The notes beneath the pieces are model-generated. The model had not been told where the DNA came from and searched no databases. It saw only the letters and a list, made by a program, of their open reading frames with translations. The position numbers and the translations under genes were made by a program. Shown here piece after piece: positions 62,512-64,000 of a DNA stretch of 64,000 nt; the stretch's first letter is position 1; each line of letters begins with the position of its first letter. The stretch comes from CBDDBX01 sp965225955 (GTDB taxonomy: Bacteria > Acidobacteriota > Aminicenantia > UBA2199), in assembly GCA_965225955.1 (NCBI GenBank), contig CBDDBX010000044.1:1-64000 (forward strand), in the 5' to 3' direction.

Positions 62512-63609
62512 TTACTCTCCTAATATCGTAGACGCAAACGTTTCAAAGTTCCACAAACTTATACCATCCAAGATCAAACGATCTCTATATTTAGCATTAT
62601 AGATTAATGTAGAATTATCATTATCCCCTTTACATACAAGCCACATATTCTCACTATGCTTAAGTTCTTCATCAATTCTATTATTCTTACTTCTCGTAAT
62701 TATAAGCCCCTTGCATCCTTCGACTCTAAGCTTACTCCTAAAATGCTCATTATAGATCTGGTTATCATTAAATCCAAATCCAAGAAATAAGAAAGAGTTA
62801 GATTTTTTTATAACTTCATCACATTTACTTAAAAGTACACCTCTATAATTATGCAACTTTTCATGTTTGGAGATACCTGGAGTTATCATTATGCGCTCAA
62901 CATCTTCAGGTTTACCATTTGTCCAGATATCAGTTTCAACCAATTCATCTTTAAACTTATAGGTGTTCAGAGAGCCATGCACCTTATATAACCGGACATG
63001 GTTCTTAAATCGGGCTAAACGTTTGGTTCTACCTCTCATAGAAATAGCTTCAACATAACTCATTTCTCTTAAAGATTGTTCCCAATCCAGTCTTCTTAAC
63101 ACTTTCCCGCAAAAACCTGTAGAGTAGGAGATACCTGCACTTGTAAAAGCATATTCAGCAATCATATCATAATTAGTAGTTGCTACATTCAGAGCCTTAT
63201 TTGATTCAGGTAATCCTTCAAGTAGCTTCTTTAAAACAGCAATTGCAGGCCATGACATATTAGCATATAAAATGTTATCTCTGTATCTCAGGTCTTCATC
63301 AAGTACCTTTTCAGATGTTTTATCTACAATAATATTTATTAGGTCCGGCTCACGCACTTTATCAAGAGAAGATTCCAGATCCTTACCGTTATTAAGCTCA
63401 TCCAGAACAGCCTGCCATTCCGTTTGTTGTTTTGAGTTCAACTCGTTTTTCACAATATTATCTTTAAGATATTGTTCCAGTGCCCCCATACCAAAACCTG
63501 AACTTATAGAACATGACGTACCGGTTCCGAAAAGTACAAAAGGAGTTTCGTTAAAAAAATTCTGCAAATTTTCATAAGCAAGCTCTTTGGTTAAATCAGG
63601 TTTACTCAT
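62512..63609 (-). CDS. SIR2-family NADase-like protein
   Basis: 365 residues. NAD-binding motifs: FGTGTSCSISSGFGMGAL (27-44, the GAGxS-type loop), TTNYD (144-148), YKVHGS (208-213, catalytic His) and LGFGFNDNQI (276-285). There is no zinc-finger CxxC pair, as in the prokaryotic defence SIR2 group that degrades NAD and unlike protein deacetylases. First gene of the operon and the probable toxic effector; HerA would hold or gate it. Confidence 0.9.
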   Translation of the reverse strand: MSKPDLTKELAYENLQNFFNETPFVLFGTGTSCSISSGFGMGALEQYLKDNIVKNELNSKQQTEWQAVLDELNNGKDLESSLDKVREPDLINIIVDKTSEKVLDEDLRYRDNILYANMSWPAIAVLKKLLEGLPESNKALNVATTNYDMIAEYAFTSAGISYSTGFCGKVLRRLDWEQSLREMSYVEAISMRGRTKRLARFKNHVRLYKVHGSLNTYKFKDELVETDIWTNGKPEDVERIMITPGISKHEKLHNYRGVLLSKCDEVIKKSNSFLFLGFGFNDNQIYNEHFRSKLRVEGCKGLIITRSKNNRIDEELKHSENMWLVCKGDNDNSTLIYNAKYRDRLILDGISLWNFETFASTILGE

Positions 63610-63626
63610 TATTATACCCTTTTGTA

Positions 63627-63655
63627 TTTATATTCAGATTCTCTTTCATTCTTAA
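63627..63655 (-). promoter_or_regulatory. Candidate promoter of the SIR2-HerA operon
   Basis: On the minus strand, -35 TTAAGA (63655-63650), 17-bp spacer, -10 TATAAA (63632-63627), about 18 bp before the SIR2 ATG. AAGGG lies just before the start codon. Confidence 0.4.
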
Positions 63656-63848
63656 TAAATTCCTTAATGATTAAGTACTTTATAATCCTTATATTGAATA
63701 ATTTATCACACCATAGTACCTGAAATAAAGCAAATTATGAAGGTTAATAAAATAACAATACTACTATAAAATTTTGATTGGAATACTTGTTAACTGATTG
63801 ACACGGAATTATATTACTTTCTTTACTGACCAAACAGTTGATGCAGAT

Positions 63849-63879
63849 AGAGCATCTTTGGGGTTAAGATGCTCTTTTA
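63849..63879 (+). terminator. Strong intrinsic terminator without an obvious gene
   Basis: Arms AGAGCATCTT (63849-63858) and AAGATGCTCT (63866-63875) give a perfect 10-bp stem with a 7-nt loop and then TTTTA. By orientation it ends a plus-strand transcript. Confidence 0.6.
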
Positions 63880-63909
63880 TGGTTGGATTTACTGTTTTTT
63901 ATGGGCAAT

Positions 63910-64000
63910 TCAGAAGTCCTGTTTTTTTCTGTAGAGAACAGCTTTCTTCTTTATACGTTGATACTGTTTCTGAAGGTGTGAATCATCAGGCTTCATCTGT
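63910..64000 (-). CDS. Possible 3' end of a gene entering from the right
   Basis: An open minus-strand frame runs from the window edge to a stop at 63910-63912, encoding a basic tail (DDSHLQKQYQRIKKKAVLY, then RKKQDF). It is too short to identify and may be chance. Confidence 0.3.
   Translation of the reverse strand, partial: QMKPDDSHLQKQYQRIKKKAVLYRKKQDF

Larger units (their letters stand above)
63610..63909. other. Intergenic region right of the defence operon
   Basis: A+T-rich. It contains the operon promoter and the terminator hairpin at 63849-63879. No intact ORF. The hairpin reads on the plus strand, but no plus-strand gene is visible before it, so a small RNA here is possible. Confidence 0.4.

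Overview
The window looks like a chromosomal segment from an A+T-rich, diderm (Gram-negative) bacterium. The diderm reading rests on an OmpA-type C-terminal domain, a lipobox protein, Spy/CpxP-like and TonB-like sequences, Lgt, and a PilY1-type pilus cluster. Several proteins resemble those of Bacteroidota, Acidobacteriota/Aminicenantes-like and spirochaete lineages: the MacB-type permease with an N-terminal prefix domain, the Lgt motifs, the TonB C-terminus and the animal-like UDP-glucose dehydrogenase. I cannot name the phylum from the sequence alone. No rRNA, tRNA, CRISPR array or intact insertion sequence was recognised.

Layout. 0-5 kb: a PadR regulator and MacB-like permease (minus strand) with a double operator, then an RluA-type pseudouridine synthase and an OmpA-domain protein. 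5-7 kb: a secreted C39/C70-like cysteine protease with a co-translated secreted partner, and a YchJ-like SEC-C protein. 7-11.5 kb: a Ser/Thr kinase with TPRs, a cysteine-less thioredoxin-fold partner, and a LemA-like protein. 11.5-15.8 kb: a half-size ABC exporter and an ABC-2 permease/ATPase pair. 15.8-19.3 kb: a 1165-residue protein that is probably a PPi-type PEP carboxykinase. 19.6-21.9 kb: a Spy-like basic protein, a DUF2892 membrane protein, Lgt and a DHNA-CoA thioesterase.

22.2-34.2 kb is one long minus-strand gene train: ftsY-ribD-ribE-ribBA-HEAT protein-small acidic protein-menF-menD-menB-menA-menC-menE. It covers flavin and menaquinone synthesis (menH and ribH are not seen). 34.5-42.4 kb is a type IV pilus-tip operon (fimT/pilV/pilW/pilX/pilY1-like plus two paralogous Ig/cadherin-like proteins), apparently behind a sigma54-type promoter. 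42.5-45.8 kb holds a TPR/thioredoxin-fold protein, a PLP aminotransferase and small membrane proteins. 45.8-47.2 kb is a decay zone with short G+C-richer repeats, an AraC-family HTH fragment and a broken tonB.

47.3-55.1 kb is a surface-sugar operon (LegB-like dehydratase, UDP-glucose dehydrogenase, GlmS, sugar nucleotidyltransferase, coiled-coil methyltransferase) running into lepA. From 55.1 kb on the content looks accessory: a beta-lactamase-fold hydrolase and a LytTR regulator lie between two copies of a 79-bp direct repeat. A compact four-gene operon follows, encoding SIR2, HerA, an AAA+/ORC-like ATPase with an unassigned C-terminal half, and an unrecognised 220-residue protein. This last operon is the best candidate for a little-described system: it looks like an expanded SIR2-HerA anti-phage module.
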